Positions 24,499 through 32,905 of a stretch of 64,000 nucleotides of DNA are shown here, one piece after another. Within the stretch, counting starts at the first letter, position 1. Every line of letters begins with the position of its first letter. The position numbers and the translations under genes were made by a program. Source of the stretch: Alistipes sp. An66 (GTDB taxonomy: Bacteria > Bacteroidota > Bacteroidia > Bacteroidales > Rikenellaceae); NCBI RefSeq assembly GCF_002161445.1, contig NZ_NFHT01000010.1:40507-104506 (forward strand), given 5' to 3'. The notes under the pieces were generated by a model, which saw nothing but the letters and a program-made list of their open reading frames with translations, did no database searches and was not told where the DNA came from.

Positions 24499-25830
24499 CT
24501 ACAAGCGCGCCTTGATCGCTTTCGTAGCCTCCTCGTAGCCCGGCTTTTCCAGCAGGGCGAACATATTCTTCTTGTAGGCCTCCACGCCCGGCTGGTCGAA
24601 CGGATTCACGCCCAGCAGGTAACCGCTGATGCCGCACGCCTTCTCGAAGAAGTAGAGCAGCGAGCCGATCACCTCGGCCGAAATCTCCGGAATCTCCACC
24701 CGCAGGTTGGGAACCCCGCCGTCCACGTGTGCCAGCTGTACGCCCAGCTCCGCCATGCGGTTCACCTCCGAAACCCGTTTCCCGGCCAGGTAGTTCAGAC
24801 CGTCGAGGTTTTCCGAATCGGCTTCGATAACCACCTTCGAGGCAGGTTTGGCCACCGAGATGATCGTCTCGAACAGGGTCCGCTCGCCCTCCTGGATGTA
24901 CTGGCCCATCGAGTGCAGGTCCGCCGTCAGCGTCACGCTCGCCGGGAAGATGCCCTTGCCCTGCTTGCCCTCGCTCTCGCCGTAGAGCTGCTTCCACCAC
25001 TCGTTGATGTATTGCAGCTTCGGCTCGTAGGAGCCCAGGATCTCGATCTTCTTGCCCGAAGCGTAGAGCAGGTTCCGCGTAACGGCATAGATCGCCGACG
25101 GGTTCTCCGCGAAGGGAACCTCCTCCGAAGTGGCTTTCTCCATCTCCTGTGCTCCGCGGACCAGCGCCGCAACATCCACACCGGCCACCGCCAGCGGAAG
25201 CAGGCCAACGGGTGTCAGCACCGAGAAGCGTCCGCCCACATCGTCCGGAATCACGAACGTCGGGTAGCCCTCCTGCGTCGCCAGCGTCTTCAACGCCCCG
25301 CGCGCCTTGTCCGTCACGGCCACGATCCGCTCCGCGGCCTCCTTCTTGCCGTAGCGCCGCTCGATCTCGGCCTTGATCAGGCGGAATGCGATGGCCGGCT
25401 CGGTCGTCGTGCCCGACTTCGAGATCACGATCGCCGCGATCGAGTGCTCCTTCACGGCGTCGAGCAGCTCGGCCGTATAATCCTCCGAGATGTTCTGCCC
25501 GGCGAAGAGCACCGTCGGGTTCTTCCGCTCCCTGTGCAGCAGCTGGAACGGATCGCTCATCGCTTCCAGAACCGCCTTCGCTCCCAGGTACGACCCTCCG
25601 ATACCGATGCAGATCACCACATCGGCCTTCGCACGCAGATTCGAGGCCACACGCCCGATCTCCGCAAGGTCGGACTCCGTGATCGACGACGGGAGGTGAA
25701 CCCATCCCAGGAAATCATTCCCCGCACCCTTGCCCGAGTGCAACAGCGAATTGGCGGCCTGCGCCTTCGACTCCATCTCGGCCGTGATCGAAACACCGGC
25801 CTTCGAGATGTCCACTTTTACGTTTTTCAT
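24499..25830 (-). CDS. pgi: Glucose-6-phosphate isomerase
   Basis: A 443-residue PGI of the shorter bacterial class, interconverting glucose 6-phosphate and fructose 6-phosphate. Visible SIS-domain motifs are [15 protein letters not shown] (sugar-phosphate site), [16 protein letters not shown] and [15 protein letters not shown]; the C-terminal region holds [15 protein letters not shown]. Length is usual for this class. It follows gpsA by 6 bp and is probably cotranscribed with it. Confidence 0.96.
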   Translation of the reverse strand: MKNVKVDISKAGVSITAEMESKAQAANSLLHSGKGAGNDFLGWVHLPSSITESDLAEIGRVASNLRAKADVVICIGIGGSYLGAKAVLEAMSDPFQLLHRERKNPTVLFAGQNISEDYTAELLDAVKEHSIAAIVISKSGTTTEPAIAFRLIKAEIERRYGKKEAAERIVAVTDKARGALKTLATQEGYPTFVIPDDVGGRFSVLTPVGLLPLAVAGVDVAALVRGAQEMEKATSEEVPFAENPSAIYAVTRNLLYASGKKIEILGSYEPKLQYINEWWKQLYGESEGKQGKGIFPASVTLTADLHSMGQYIQEGERTLFETIISVAKPASKVVIEADSENLDGLNYLAGKRVSEVNRMAELGVQLAHVDGGVPNLRVEIPEISAEVIGSLLYFFEKACGISGYLLGVNPFDQPGVEAYKKNMFALLEKPGYEEATKAIKARL

Positions 25831-25836
25831 ATCGTG

Positions 25837-26844
25837 TCAAATTAGTTTGGTTGTCAGTTCCTGCATCAGTTTGCGTGCCGAGCCCTTCTCGTAGAGCACC
25901 CGGTAGACCATCTCCGCGATCGGCATATCCACCTGATGGCGGAAGTTGATATGGCGGATGCAGTCCGCCGCAAAGTACCCCTCGGCCACCATCGTCATCT
26001 CGTTCAGCGCGCTCTTCACCGTGCAGCCGTGGCCGATCAGAAGCCCCAGACGCCGGTTCCGGCTGTACGTCGAGTAGCACGTCACGAGCAGGTCGCCCAA
26101 ATAGGCCGAAACCAGCGTGTCGCGCCGGTCGGGATAGCTCTCTTCCAGAAAGCGCGCCATTTCGCCCACCGAGTTGGCGATCAGCACCGCCAGGAAGTTG
26201 TCCCCGTAGCCCAGTCCGACGGCCATGCCCACCGCAAGGGCGTAGATGTTTTTCAGGATAGCCGCATATTCGATGCCATAGAGGTCGGTCGAGTAGCTCA
26301 ACCGGATGTTCGGACCCGCAAAGCGGCTCCCGATCAGATGCGCGTTCTCCGGATCGGTGCAGACCACCGTCAGGTAGGAGAGCTTCCCGCGCGAAACCTC
26401 CTCGGCGTGCGAGGGGCCCGTGAAGAGGCCGATCTGGCGGTATGAGAGTCCGTAGCGGTCGTGGATGTACTCCACGACGGTCTGGTAGTCTCCCGGGACG
26501 ATGCCCTTGATGGCCGAAACCACGAACTTGTCTTTCAGCGAAACGGTCAGCGGTGCGAGAAAATCCTTCAAATAGGCCGACGGCGTCGCCAGGATCACGA
26601 TGTCCGCATCGCGGACCACGGTATCCAGATCGTCCGACGGCGCGATGACCGAGGTGTCGAACTCCAAATCGCTCAAATAACGCGGATTGCGGCCTTCGCT
26701 GCGCAGCGATTCCAGAACCTCCGGATTGCGGACGTACCATCCCACCTGCCGGCCGTTGCCCGCAAGCAGCCCCACCAGAGCCGTCGCCCAGCTGCCATAA
26801 CCGATCACCGCACAGCGGGCGTCGGTTCCGATCTTATATTCCAT
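25837..26844 (-). CDS. gpsA: Glycerol-3-phosphate dehydrogenase [NAD(P)+]
   Basis: A 335-residue GpsA that makes sn-glycerol 3-phosphate for phospholipids. The N-terminal dinucleotide loop is VIGYGSWATALVGLL (most family members have GAGSWGTAL, a mild variation). Then come ILATPSAYLKDFL, VVSAIKGI, TGPSHAEEV and the C-terminal KNIYALAVGMAVGLGYGDNFLA helix with the catalytic Lys. It is the first gene of the operon with pgi; a -7 element lies 23 bp before the ATG. Confidence 0.95.
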   Translation of the reverse strand: MEYKIGTDARCAVIGYGSWATALVGLLAGNGRQVGWYVRNPEVLESLRSEGRNPRYLSDLEFDTSVIAPSDDLDTVVRDADIVILATPSAYLKDFLAPLTVSLKDKFVVSAIKGIVPGDYQTVVEYIHDRYGLSYRQIGLFTGPSHAEEVSRGKLSYLTVVCTDPENAHLIGSRFAGPNIRLSYSTDLYGIEYAAILKNIYALAVGMAVGLGYGDNFLAVLIANSVGEMARFLEESYPDRRDTLVSAYLGDLLVTCYSTYSRNRRLGLLIGHGCTVKSALNEMTMVAEGYFAADCIRHINFRHQVDMPIAEMVYRVLYEKGSARKLMQELTTKLI

Positions 26845-26867
26845 GCAGAATCTTCGTTTATATCATA

Positions 26868-26875
26868 CAAATGTA
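26868..26875 (-). promoter_or_regulatory. -7 element (TACATTTG) for gpsA-pgi
   Basis: CAAATGTA on the plus strand is an exact minus-strand TAnnTTTG. The rest of the 26876-27020 interval holds GC-rich inverted repeats (for example GCGGGCC/GGCCCGC near 26940) but no gene. Confidence 0.6.
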
Positions 26876-27025
26876 TAAAAAAATGGGAATATTGCGCTTC
26901 TTCCGCCGCACAAAAACACGCTTCCCGACCCAACGGAGCGGGCCGCACAGGCCCGCCGAGCCCCGAAATGGACGGTCGCTGAAAAAAATACGCCCGGAAA
27001 CGCTCCATTTTCCGGGGCTTTTTGT

Positions 27026-27033
27026 TACCTTTG
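27026..27033 (+). promoter_or_regulatory. -7 element (TACCTTTG) for the mre operon
   Basis: Exact TAnnTTTG about 105 bp before the mreB ATG, giving a leader near 100 nt. A small stem (CCCGGAAA/TTTCCGGG) ends just upstream of it, so it is outside the transcript. Confidence 0.6.
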
Positions 27034-27138
27034 TCCGGATATGTCGGCTTTCGGAAGAACGGACCTCCCGATTTCTGACGATCCCGTTGATCATGTTGAC
27101 AATAACGATTTTTACAAAATAGTGTTGGGTGTAGCTTT

Positions 27139-28158
27139 ATGGGAATCTTTTCTTTGACACAGGAGTTGGCCATCGACCTCGGTACGGCCAATACGCTGAT
27201 AATCTATAACGGGAAGGTCGTCGTCGACGAACCGTCGATCGTCGCCCTCGACGTCCACACCGGAAAACTCGTCGCAATCGGACAACAGGCCCGCCAGATG
27301 CACGAGAAGACAAACCCGAACATCAAGACCATCCGCCCTCTCAAAGACGGCGTCATCGCCGACTTCAACGCCACGGAACTCATGCTCCGCGGCATGATCA
27401 AGAAGGTCAAGACCTCCGGAAGCCTCTTCGCACCGTCGCTGCGCATGGTCATCTGCATCCCCTCCGGATCCACCAACGTCGAGATCCGCGCCGTGCGCGA
27501 CTCGGCCGAGCACGCCGGAGGCCGCGAGGTCTACATGATCTATGAACCCATGGCCGCAGCCCTCGGAGCCGGCCTCGATGTCGAAGCCCCCGAAGGAAAC
27601 ATGGTCATCGACATCGGCGGCGGAACCTCCGAAATCGCCTGCATCTCGCTCGGCGGAATCGTCTGCTCCGAGTCGATCAACACCGCCGGCGACGTCTTCA
27701 CCAACGACATCCAGAGCTACGTCCGCCAGCAGCACAACATCCGCATCGGTGAACGGACGGCCGAAGCCATCAAATGCTCGATCGGCGCCGCCGTCTCCGA
27801 CCTCGAACAGGAGCCCGAAGACTTCGTCGTCACGGGCCCCAACATGCTCACGGCCCTGCCCCAGACCGTTTCGCTCTCGTACAGCGAAATCGCCTACGCC
27901 CTCGAAAAGTCGCTCTCGAAGATCGACGCCGCACTGATGAAGGTCCTCGAATCGATGCCCCCCGAGCTCTACGCCGACATCGTCAAGAACGGAATCTACC
28001 TCGCCGGCGGCGGCGCCCTCATCAAGGGCCTCGACCGCAGACTCAACGAAAAGACCGGAATCCCGTTCCACATCGCCGAAGACCCCCTGCGCGCCATCGC
28101 CCGCGGAACCGGCATCGCCCTGAAAAACATCAACCGTTTCTCGTTCCTGATGAAATAG
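27139..28158 (+). CDS. mreB: Rod shape-determining protein MreB
   Basis: A 339-residue bacterial actin that directs lateral wall synthesis. Actin-fold motifs: IDLGTANTLIIYNGKVVVDEPSIV (phosphate 1), VIDIGGGTSEIACIS (phosphate 2), YMIYEPMAAALGAGLD and IYLAGGGALIKGLD (adenosine). Normal length. It heads the elongasome operon and is separated from mreC by 110 bp holding a hairpin. Confidence 0.98.
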   Translation: MGIFSLTQELAIDLGTANTLIIYNGKVVVDEPSIVALDVHTGKLVAIGQQARQMHEKTNPNIKTIRPLKDGVIADFNATELMLRGMIKKVKTSGSLFAPSLRMVICIPSGSTNVEIRAVRDSAEHAGGREVYMIYEPMAAALGAGLDVEAPEGNMVIDIGGGTSEIACISLGGIVCSESINTAGDVFTNDIQSYVRQQHNIRIGERTAEAIKCSIGAAVSDLEQEPEDFVVTGPNMLTALPQTVSLSYSEIAYALEKSLSKIDAALMKVLESMPPELYADIVKNGIYLAGGGALIKGLDRRLNEKTGIPFHIAEDPLRAIARGTGIALKNINRFSFLMK

Positions 28159-28188
28159 GGAGCGGCCGGACCGTCACGGCGGAACAGG

Positions 28189-28230
28189 ATTCAATACTCG
28201 GATTGCGGGCCTCGGTCCGCAATCTTGAAT
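28189..28230 (+). other. Intercistronic stem-loop between mreB and mreC
   Basis: ATTCAA (28189-28194) and GATTGCGG (28201-28208) pair with CCGCAATC (28217-28224) and TTGAAT (28225-28230), leaving a 6-base one-sided bulge. No T run follows, so it is more likely a processing or stabilising element than a full terminator. Confidence 0.6.
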
Positions 28231-28268
28231 TATAAGACCGTTAGATTCGTTTTTAACCGGAAACCATT

Positions 28269-29123
28269 GTGCGCAAGCTGATCGCCTTCATACGCAGTGT
28301 CTACGTCGCCGTGCTGTTCGTCATCCTCGAAGTGCTGGCCGTCAGTTACTACGCCCATTCGTCCAGCTACACGCAGGCCCGCCTGCTCGCCCGGTCGAAC
28401 CAGGTCATCGGCGGCGTGCACGGATTCTTCGCCGGCGTGCGCCGCTACCTCTTCCTCGGACGCGAAAACCGGGATCTCGCACAGCGCGTCGCTCTGCTCG
28501 AAGAACAACTCGCCCAATACCGCGAGGCCGAAACCGCCGAACGGCTCGACAGCTACGTCCGCAACCTCGGAGAGTCCAGATATCGCTTCACCACCGCCGT
28601 CGTCGTCGGAAACACCCTCAACCGGGCGCAGAACCTCCTGACTCTCAACCGGGGACTCCTGAACGGCGTCGAGGAAGAGATGGCCGTGCTCGCGCCCGAC
28701 GGCGCGCTGGTCGGATACGTCGTCGCATGCACGGACCGCTACTCCGTGGCCATGTCCGTGCTCAACACCTCGTTCCGAACCAGCGGCAGAATCGCCGACA
28801 GCGAATACTCCGGATCCATCTACTGGGACGGCACCGACCCGAATACCGTCATCCTCGGAGAACTCTCGAAATACGCCGAACCGCAACCCGGACAGGAGGT
28901 CGTGACGGCCGGATTCTCCCGGTACTTCCCCGCCGACGTCCTCATCGGATGGGTCGAAAGCGCCCAACTCAACGAAACCAAAACGGCATACACCGTCCGC
29001 GTGCGGCTCGCCGCCGAAATGTCCCGCCTCAACGAGGTCATCCTCGTCGCCGACCGCGACCGCTACGAGATCCGGAAACTCCAAGAGAGCGAACAGGTCG
29101 AACAACATACCCGTGTGAACTGA
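28269..29123 (+). CDS. mreC: Rod shape-determining protein MreC
   Basis: A 284-residue bitopic protein that links MreB to the periplasmic synthases. A single membrane helix (about residues 12-28) is followed by a coiled coil (RENRDLAQRVALLEEQLAQY) and the beta-barrel MreC domain (TTAVVVGNTLNRAQNLLTLNRG, VVTAGFSRYFPADVLIG). The start is GTG at 28269; no ATG fits. mreD starts one base after the stop. Confidence 0.93.
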   Translation: MRKLIAFIRSVYVAVLFVILEVLAVSYYAHSSSYTQARLLARSNQVIGGVHGFFAGVRRYLFLGRENRDLAQRVALLEEQLAQYREAETAERLDSYVRNLGESRYRFTTAVVVGNTLNRAQNLLTLNRGLLNGVEEEMAVLAPDGALVGYVVACTDRYSVAMSVLNTSFRTSGRIADSEYSGSIYWDGTDPNTVILGELSKYAEPQPGQEVVTAGFSRYFPADVLIGWVESAQLNETKTAYTVRVRLAAEMSRLNEVILVADRDRYEIRKLQESEQVEQHTRVN

Positions 29124-29124
29124 C

Positions 29125-29643
29125 ATGCCCCGAATCTTCCCATATCTCGGCCTCTTCGTCTCGGCCGTTCTGTTGCAGATATTCCTGTTCGACAACCTCT
29201 CGATCAGCGTCTATCTCAATCCCCTCGTTTACATCGTATTCATCGCGATGATCCCGCTCGACGCACGCCCCGTCACCCTGCTCGGCGCCGGGCTCCTGCT
29301 GGGCGTGACCATGGATTTCGCCATGGGGGCCGCCGGCATCAATACCATCGCCACGCTCCCGATCGCCTTCTTCCGGACCTATCTGGCCGGAATGGCCTGC
29401 GGTCGCGAAAACGTCCGCGAAGGCGGTATCCCCTCTCCCGAACGGCTCGGACACCGGAAATTCGTGGAGTACCTTCTCCTGTTGACGATCCTCCACCATA
29501 CGGTCTTCTTCCTGCTCGAAGCCCTCTCCTGGGGACACATCTTCCACACGGTGCTGCGCATCGCCGTCTCCACCGTCGTCTCCACGGCCTTCATCTGGAT
29601 CATCGCACGCATCTTCACCGCAAAACTCCCCGGACGAATATGA
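29125..29643 (+). CDS. mreD: Rod shape-determining protein MreD
   Basis: A 172-residue polytopic membrane protein with about five to six hydrophobic segments (LFVSAVLLQIFLF, VYIVFIAMIPL, LLGAGLLLGVTMD and a C-terminal VVSTAFIWIIARIF). Low sequence conservation is normal for MreD; the position between mreC and mrdA and the topology make the call. Its TGA overlaps the mrdA ATG. Confidence 0.92.
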   Translation: MPRIFPYLGLFVSAVLLQIFLFDNLSISVYLNPLVYIVFIAMIPLDARPVTLLGAGLLLGVTMDFAMGAAGINTIATLPIAFFRTYLAGMACGRENVREGGIPSPERLGHRKFVEYLLLLTILHHTVFFLLEALSWGHIFHTVLRIAVSTVVSTAFIWIIARIFTAKLPGRI

Positions 29644-31466
29644 GCGACTCCGAAAGCTTCCGCCGAATGAGAACCCTGCAATTCATCGTGATCCTCATTT
29701 TCGCGGTGATCATGGCCCGGCTCGCCTACATCCAGCTCTTCGACAAACGATACGCCGAACTGGCCGAAGCCAACGTCCTGCGGCACGTCGTGCAATACCC
29801 TCCGCGCGGCGAGGTCTTCGACCGAAACGGCGAATACCTCGTCCAGAGCCGCGAGTGCTACGACCTGATGGTCATCTACCGCGAAATCGACAAACGCGGA
29901 TTCGACACCGCACGCCTCTGCGAGGTTGCCGGAATCTCCCGCACGAAACTCGACCGCGAACTGGCCAACGCCCGGGTCCGGCCCCGCGCTCCGCGTCTGA
30001 TCACCAGCTACATCCCCAAAGAGGACAAACTCCGCTTCGACGAGGGCAATTTCCGCGGTTTCTACACCGTCTACCGCACCGTGCGGCAGTATCCCCGCAA
30101 GATCGGAGGCAACCTGCTGGGCTACGTCAGCGAGGTCAACGACACCTACCTGAAACGACATCCCGAATACAAGGTCGGCGACTACGTCGGCATGAGCGGC
30201 GTCGAATCGGCCTACGAACCCGAACTCCGCGGCACAAAGGGCGTCAAGATCCAGGAGATCGACACCCACGGCGCCATCAAGGGCTCCTACATGGACGGCC
30301 GTTACGACTCCGTGCCCGAACCCGGGCGCTATCTGGTCAGCACGATCGACGCCCGGCTGCAACTCCTCGGCGAGGAGCTCATGCGCGGAAAGGTCGGAGC
30401 CGCCGTCGCCATCGAACCCGCCACGGGCGAGATCCTCATGATGGTCTCCTCGCCCTCGTACGACCCCGACGAACTCGTCGGTCGCGAGCGCGGAAACAAC
30501 TACATGCGGATGCTCTACAACAAGCGCAAACCGCTCTTCAACCGTGCCGTCAAGGCCAAGTACCCGCCCGGATCGACCTTCAAGCTCGTGCAGGGACTCA
30601 TCGGATTGCAGGAGGGCGTCCTGCGCCCCTCGGACCTCCACGTCTGCCACAACGGCTATCAGGCCGGACGGCTCAAAATGGCCTGCCACGCCCACGCCTC
30701 GCCCCTCGATCTGCGCTTTGCCGTGGCAACCTCCTGCAACGCCTACTTCTGCTACGTCTTCCGCGACATCCTCGACAACCCGAAATACGAAAACGTCAAG
30801 GAGGGTTTCGACGTCTGGAAAGAGTATGTCGAGAGCTTCGGATTCGGCCGCAAACTCGGCTCCGACTTCCTCGACGAGGGAAACGGATACGTCCCAAACC
30901 GCGCCTACTACGACCGCCAGTACCGCGGCTCGTGGAATTCCCTCACGGTGCTCTCGCTCTCGATCGGGCAGGATGCCCTCGGGTGCACCCCCCTCCAACT
31001 CGCCAACCTCGCCTGCATCATCGCAAACCGCGGGTACTACTACATCCCGCACATCGTCAAGCGGGTCGAAGGGCAGGATTCGCTCGACCGCCGCTTCTAC
31101 GAACGGCACTACACGAAGGTCGACCCCCGGCACTTCGAGCCCATCGTCGAGGGCATGTGGCGCGGCGTGAACGTCGGCGGGACCTCCACGATGGCCCGCC
31201 TCGAAGGCTGGGACGTCTGCGGAAAGACCGGTACGGCCGAAAACCCCCGCGGCCGCGACCATTCGACGTTCCTCTCCTTCGCCCCGAAGGACAACCCGCG
31301 GATCGCCATCTCGGTCTATGTCGAGAACGGCGGATTCGGAGCCTCCGCGGCCCTGCCCATCGCCAGCCTTCTCGAAGAGTACTACCTCACGGACACGATC
31401 CGGCGTCCCGCCCTGCTGGAATACGTCAAGAACATGCAAATCCACTACCCCGTCTATGACAAGTAA
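29640..31466 (+). CDS. mrdA: Penicillin-binding protein 2, elongation transpeptidase
   Basis: A 608-residue class B PBP that crosslinks lateral wall peptidoglycan with RodA. One N-terminal membrane helix (about 12-30), a pedestal domain with PPRGEVFDRNGEYL, and the transpeptidase domain. Active-site motifs are STFK (312-315), SCN (365-367) and KTG (529-531, in VCGKTGTAEN). The start overlaps the mreD stop by four bases, and the gene overlaps rodA by 11 bases. Confidence 0.97.
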   Translation: MSDSESFRRMRTLQFIVILIFAVIMARLAYIQLFDKRYAELAEANVLRHVVQYPPRGEVFDRNGEYLVQSRECYDLMVIYREIDKRGFDTARLCEVAGISRTKLDRELANARVRPRAPRLITSYIPKEDKLRFDEGNFRGFYTVYRTVRQYPRKIGGNLLGYVSEVNDTYLKRHPEYKVGDYVGMSGVESAYEPELRGTKGVKIQEIDTHGAIKGSYMDGRYDSVPEPGRYLVSTIDARLQLLGEELMRGKVGAAVAIEPATGEILMMVSSPSYDPDELVGRERGNNYMRMLYNKRKPLFNRAVKAKYPPGSTFKLVQGLIGLQEGVLRPSDLHVCHNGYQAGRLKMACHAHASPLDLRFAVATSCNAYFCYVFRDILDNPKYENVKEGFDVWKEYVESFGFGRKLGSDFLDEGNGYVPNRAYYDRQYRGSWNSLTVLSLSIGQDALGCTPLQLANLACIIANRGYYYIPHIVKRVEGQDSLDRRFYERHYTKVDPRHFEPIVEGMWRGVNVGGTSTMARLEGWDVCGKTGTAENPRGRDHSTFLSFAPKDNPRIAISVYVENGGFGASAALPIASLLEEYYLTDTIRRPALLEYVKNMQIHYPVYDK

Positions 31467-32901
31467 CCGGCTCAACGGCATATTCGACGGCGTCGACCGC
31501 GGAACCGTCCTCCTCTACGTCCTCCTCGTACTGGCCGGATTCGTCTCCATCGTCTCGGCCTCCTACGACGACTCCATCAGCGGGACCTTCTCCTTCGCGC
31601 ACTTCTACATGAAGCAGCTCGTCTGGATCGGATTCGCCTGGATCACCGCCCTCATCGTGCTGCTGCTCGACGACCGATTCTACCACATGTTCGCCTACCC
31701 GGCCTATTTCGCCGGCCTCGGACTCCTCGTCGCCGCCCTGCTCTTCGGACGCGAGGTCAACGGAGCAAAGGCCTGGTTCGAATTCGGGTCCGTGCGCGTG
31801 CAGCCCGTGGAGTTCGCCAAGATCGCAACGGCACTCGCACTGGCCCGCGTCATGAGCGGGTACTCCTTCTCGATCAACCGCGCCGGAAACCTCGCCAAAG
31901 TCGCCGTCGTAATCTGCGTCCCGCTGCTGATCATCGTCCTGCAAAACGACACCGGATCGGGAATCGTCCTCGGATCGTTCCTCTTCGTCCTCTACCGCGA
32001 GGGGCTCAACAAGTGGCTCTGCATCCCCGTGCTGCTGATCGCCGCCCTGTTCATCGTCTCGTTCCTGCTCTCGCCCATGACCCTGCTCGTAACGGTCATC
32101 CTGGTCTGCGTACTCTCCGAGGCCATGATGAACGGACTCTGGAAATCGAGGATCGTCTTCCTGGCCGGCATCGCCCTGGGCAGCATTCTCCTCTGCACGG
32201 CCGCCGCAATCATCGCCCCCGGGAAGCTCGACCTGTACCACAGCCTGCTGATCGTCAGCCTCCTCGCGGTGGTCTGGGCCGCCGCATACGCATACCGCTC
32301 CAATCTGCGCAACATCTTCATCCTCATCTGGTTCTTCGCCGGATCGATGATCTTCCTCCCCACGACCGACTATATCTTCAACTCGATCCTCAAGGAACAC
32401 CAGCAGAACCGCATCAAAAGTTACCTCGGGCTGCTCGACGACCCCCGCAACCTCGATTACAACGTCAATCAGGCCAAAATCGCCATCGGTTCCGGCGGAT
32501 TCGCCGGAAAGGGCTTCCTGCAAGGAACCCAGATCAAATACGGATTCGTCCCCGAAAAACACACCGACTTCATCTTCTGCACCGTCGGCGAAGAGTGGGG
32601 ATTCCTCGGCACAACCTTCGTGCTGACGCTCCTCTGCCTGCTGATCCTGCGGCTCATGCGCATGGGCGAACGGCAGGAGGAGCCCTTCGGGCGCATCTAC
32701 TGCTACTGCGTGGCCTCGATCCTGCTGTTCCACGTCCTCGTGAACGTCGGCATGACCATCGGTCTGATGCCCGTCATGGGAATCCCCCTGCCCTTCATGA
32801 GCTACGGAGGTTCGTCGCTCATCGCATTCACCATCCTGCTCTTCATCGCCGTGCGCCTCGATGCCTCCACCCGACAGTTTTCACTGAACAAATTTTCCTG
32901 A
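31456..32901 (+). CDS. rodA: Rod shape-determining glycosyltransferase RodA
   Basis: A 481-residue SEDS-family polytopic peptidoglycan polymerase with roughly ten or more membrane helices. SEDS signatures seen: VSIVSASYD, FGREVNGAKAWFEFGSVRVQPVEFAKIATALAL in part, VLQNDTGSGIVLG, KIAIGSGGFAGKGFLQGTQ, PEKHTDFIFCTVGEEWGF and PLPFMSYGGSSLI. It is longer than the usual 370-420 residues because of an extra stretch around residues 190-290 with added hydrophobic segments. The ATG at 31456 lies inside mrdA. A calcium ATPase gene follows after 4 bp. Confidence 0.95.
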   Translation: MTSNRLNGIFDGVDRGTVLLYVLLVLAGFVSIVSASYDDSISGTFSFAHFYMKQLVWIGFAWITALIVLLLDDRFYHMFAYPAYFAGLGLLVAALLFGREVNGAKAWFEFGSVRVQPVEFAKIATALALARVMSGYSFSINRAGNLAKVAVVICVPLLIIVLQNDTGSGIVLGSFLFVLYREGLNKWLCIPVLLIAALFIVSFLLSPMTLLVTVILVCVLSEAMMNGLWKSRIVFLAGIALGSILLCTAAAIIAPGKLDLYHSLLIVSLLAVVWAAAYAYRSNLRNIFILIWFFAGSMIFLPTTDYIFNSILKEHQQNRIKSYLGLLDDPRNLDYNVNQAKIAIGSGGFAGKGFLQGTQIKYGFVPEKHTDFIFCTVGEEWGFLGTTFVLTLLCLLILRLMRMGERQEEPFGRIYCYCVASILLFHVLVNVGMTIGLMPVMGIPLPFMSYGGSSLIAFTILLFIAVRLDASTRQFSLNKFS

Positions 32902-32905
32902 CAAC

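Noticed and set aside
26993..27026. A terminator just before the mreB -7 element
   Set aside because: The stem CCCGGAAA/TTTCCGGG with a following T run looks like one, but there is no plus-strand gene upstream for it to end, since gpsA is transcribed away.
26871..27122. An 83-codon plus-strand frame between gpsA and mreB
   Set aside because: It spans the gpsA and mreB promoter elements, has atypical composition and no similarity to a known family.
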